From Nothophaeocryptopus gaeumannii (taxonomy: Eukaryota > Ascomycota > Dothideomycetes > Mycosphaerellales > Mycosphaerellaceae), in the NCBI GenBank assembly GCA_031771865.1, contig JASISA010000010.1:434001-498000 (forward strand): DNA of 64,000 nt, written 5' to 3'. The position numbers and the translations under genes were made by a program. The notes under the pieces were generated by a model. It saw only the letters and a program-made list of their open reading frames with translations. It was not told where the DNA came from and ran no database searches. Shown in pieces: positions 62,940 through 64,000 of the stretch (positions are counted from its first letter, which is position 1; every line of letters starts with the position of its first letter).

Positions 62940-64000
62940 ATGTCCAGCTCGACCGCTACACCCGCAATCGTGGAGTCCATTGTTAGTCCGCCACGCCATA
63001 TGGCGGCGCACGACAAGGTGGTCCTTGAAGAGGCGGACGAATACGAATATGAGTATGTCGCAAAGAAGTACAGAGGCGAATGGACACAGCTAATGCCTCT
63101 ACGGGTCTCTGCCGCCAAACTTCTCCCTGGCCGCCAATATGGCCGCTGGCGCCTTCGCTGGCATTGCTGTGTGTTGATACAATGCGGAAAAGGAGGACGC
63201 ATATTAGCTGACGAGTCGCAAAGGAACATTCGGTCATGTATCCCATCGACCTGCTAAAGGTACGCTTCTCCTCGGAGCCATCGGGCTCGCAAGCCAAGGC
63301 TGGTTGCTCATGCTTTTTCTCAGACACGAATGCAAGTCGTCAACCCGACACCGGCTGCGATGTACACAGGCATCGGAAATGCCATTGCGACGATATCAAG
63401 AGTAGAAGGGTATATGTCATTATGGAGAGGACTGTCTTCGGTGGTGGTGGGAGCAGGTGCGCAACACCTCCGGATACCTTCTTTTCGCTGCGCATTCTGA
63501 CAACGCGATACAGGACCTGCACACGCGGTGTATTTTGCCACGTACGAGGTTGTCAAGCAGTCAATGGGCGGAAACGCTGCTGGACACCATCCAGTTGCAG
63601 CTGGTGAGCGACGAGCACACTGATTATTCCGCAGCAAGCTCAGCTACTGACCGGATGTTCAGCGTCTAGTGGAGCCTGTGCAACCATTGCCAGCGATGCT
63701 TTCATGAACCCATTTGATGTGATCAAGCAGCGGATGCAGGTCCATGGATCTACTTACTCCTCGATTGGTGACTGCGCGCGTCAAGTATGGCGGCACGAGG
63801 GCATGCGCGCCTTTTACGTCTCCTACCCAACCACGCTCACCATGACCGTCCCGTTCACCGCCCTCCAGTTCACCGCCTACGAATCCCTCACGAAATTCAT
63901 GCAAAACCAGCGCAGGCCTGGATACGACCCCCTTACACATTGCACAGCAGGTGGTCTGGCTGGAGGATTTGCTGCCGCTGCCACTACACCTCTCGACGTC
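62940..64000 (+). CDS. Mitoferrin-like mitochondrial iron carrier (Mrs3/4 type), partial at right edge
   Basis: Six exons visible: 62940-63052, 63105-63168, 63224-63259, 63324-63456, 63514-63603 and 63663-edge. Together they read an acidic N-terminus ending EEADEYEYE, then SLPPNFSLAANMAAGAFAGI and AEHSVMYPIDLLKTRMQV (first carrier signature), SRVEGYMSLWRGLSSVVVGA, AHAVYFATYEVVK, and FMNPFDVIKQRMQVHG (second signature). TTPLDV at the edge begins the third. Family members import iron across the inner mitochondrial membrane for Fe-S and heme synthesis. Introns 3 to 6 are canonical GT-AG. The first has a perfect GTATGT donor and CTAAT branch but ends CTACGG, with no AG in the usable interval. Confidence 0.85.

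Overview
The window is nuclear DNA of a filamentous ascomycete, most likely a Dothideomycete. That lineage is inferred from protein flavour and gene content, not from a search. Genes lie on both strands. Introns are short (mostly 49-65 nt) with GTAWGT-like donors and CTRAY branch sites. Housekeeping proteins are typically fungal: eIF3k, Tsr4, Sds23, Eco1, Sys1, a complex I NDUFA11-type subunit, mitochondrial AsnRS, a spastin-like AAA ATPase and mitoferrin. No transposon or CRISPR array is evident.

Layout. 0-9 kb: the end of an unidentified gene, an odd tRNA-like Pol III locus, a Zn2Cys6 regulator, a degenerate/intact pair of small secreted proteins, an F-box-like gene head-to-head with eIF3k, Tsr4, and a frame-broken F-box-like gene. 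9.7-16 kb: a metabolic block of two FAD monooxygenases, a DUF302 protein and an aldehyde dehydrogenase. 16-30 kb: a YMC-type mitochondrial carrier with a 12-nt microexon, a 61-aa conserved protein, a long Q/P-rich protein with a spliced Cys-rich tail, a large probable mitochondrial helical-repeat protein, an acidic conserved protein, and Sds23. 30-36 kb: a ThDP-dependent decarboxylase and a PHO84-type phosphate transporter. 36-39.6 kb is gene-poor, with a heptamer tandem repeat.

39.6-53.5 kb: accessory-looking DNA with four more F-box-like (2EXR-type) genes, one broken by a stop. It also holds a D-2-hydroxyacid dehydrogenase with a GC-AG intron, a membrane-anchored aspartic-protease-like protein lacking standard catalytic motifs, a secreted modular repeat protein with dibasic sites in a 31-residue tandem repeat, Eco1, and ureidoglycolate lyase. 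54-64 kb: complex I subunit, Sys1, a small secreted protein, the AAA ATPase head-to-head with mitochondrial AsnRS, and a mitoferrin running off the right edge with an apparent non-AG splice acceptor.

Working together. The D-2-hydroxyacid dehydrogenase, benzoylformate-decarboxylase-like ThDP enzyme, aldehyde dehydrogenase and aromatic-hydroxylase-like flavoproteins could carry out a mandelate/benzoate-type route, though they are scattered over about 33 kb. This is inference. The most novel-looking items are the dibasic-repeat secreted protein, its degenerate protease-like neighbour, the tRNA-like locus, and the unusual introns.
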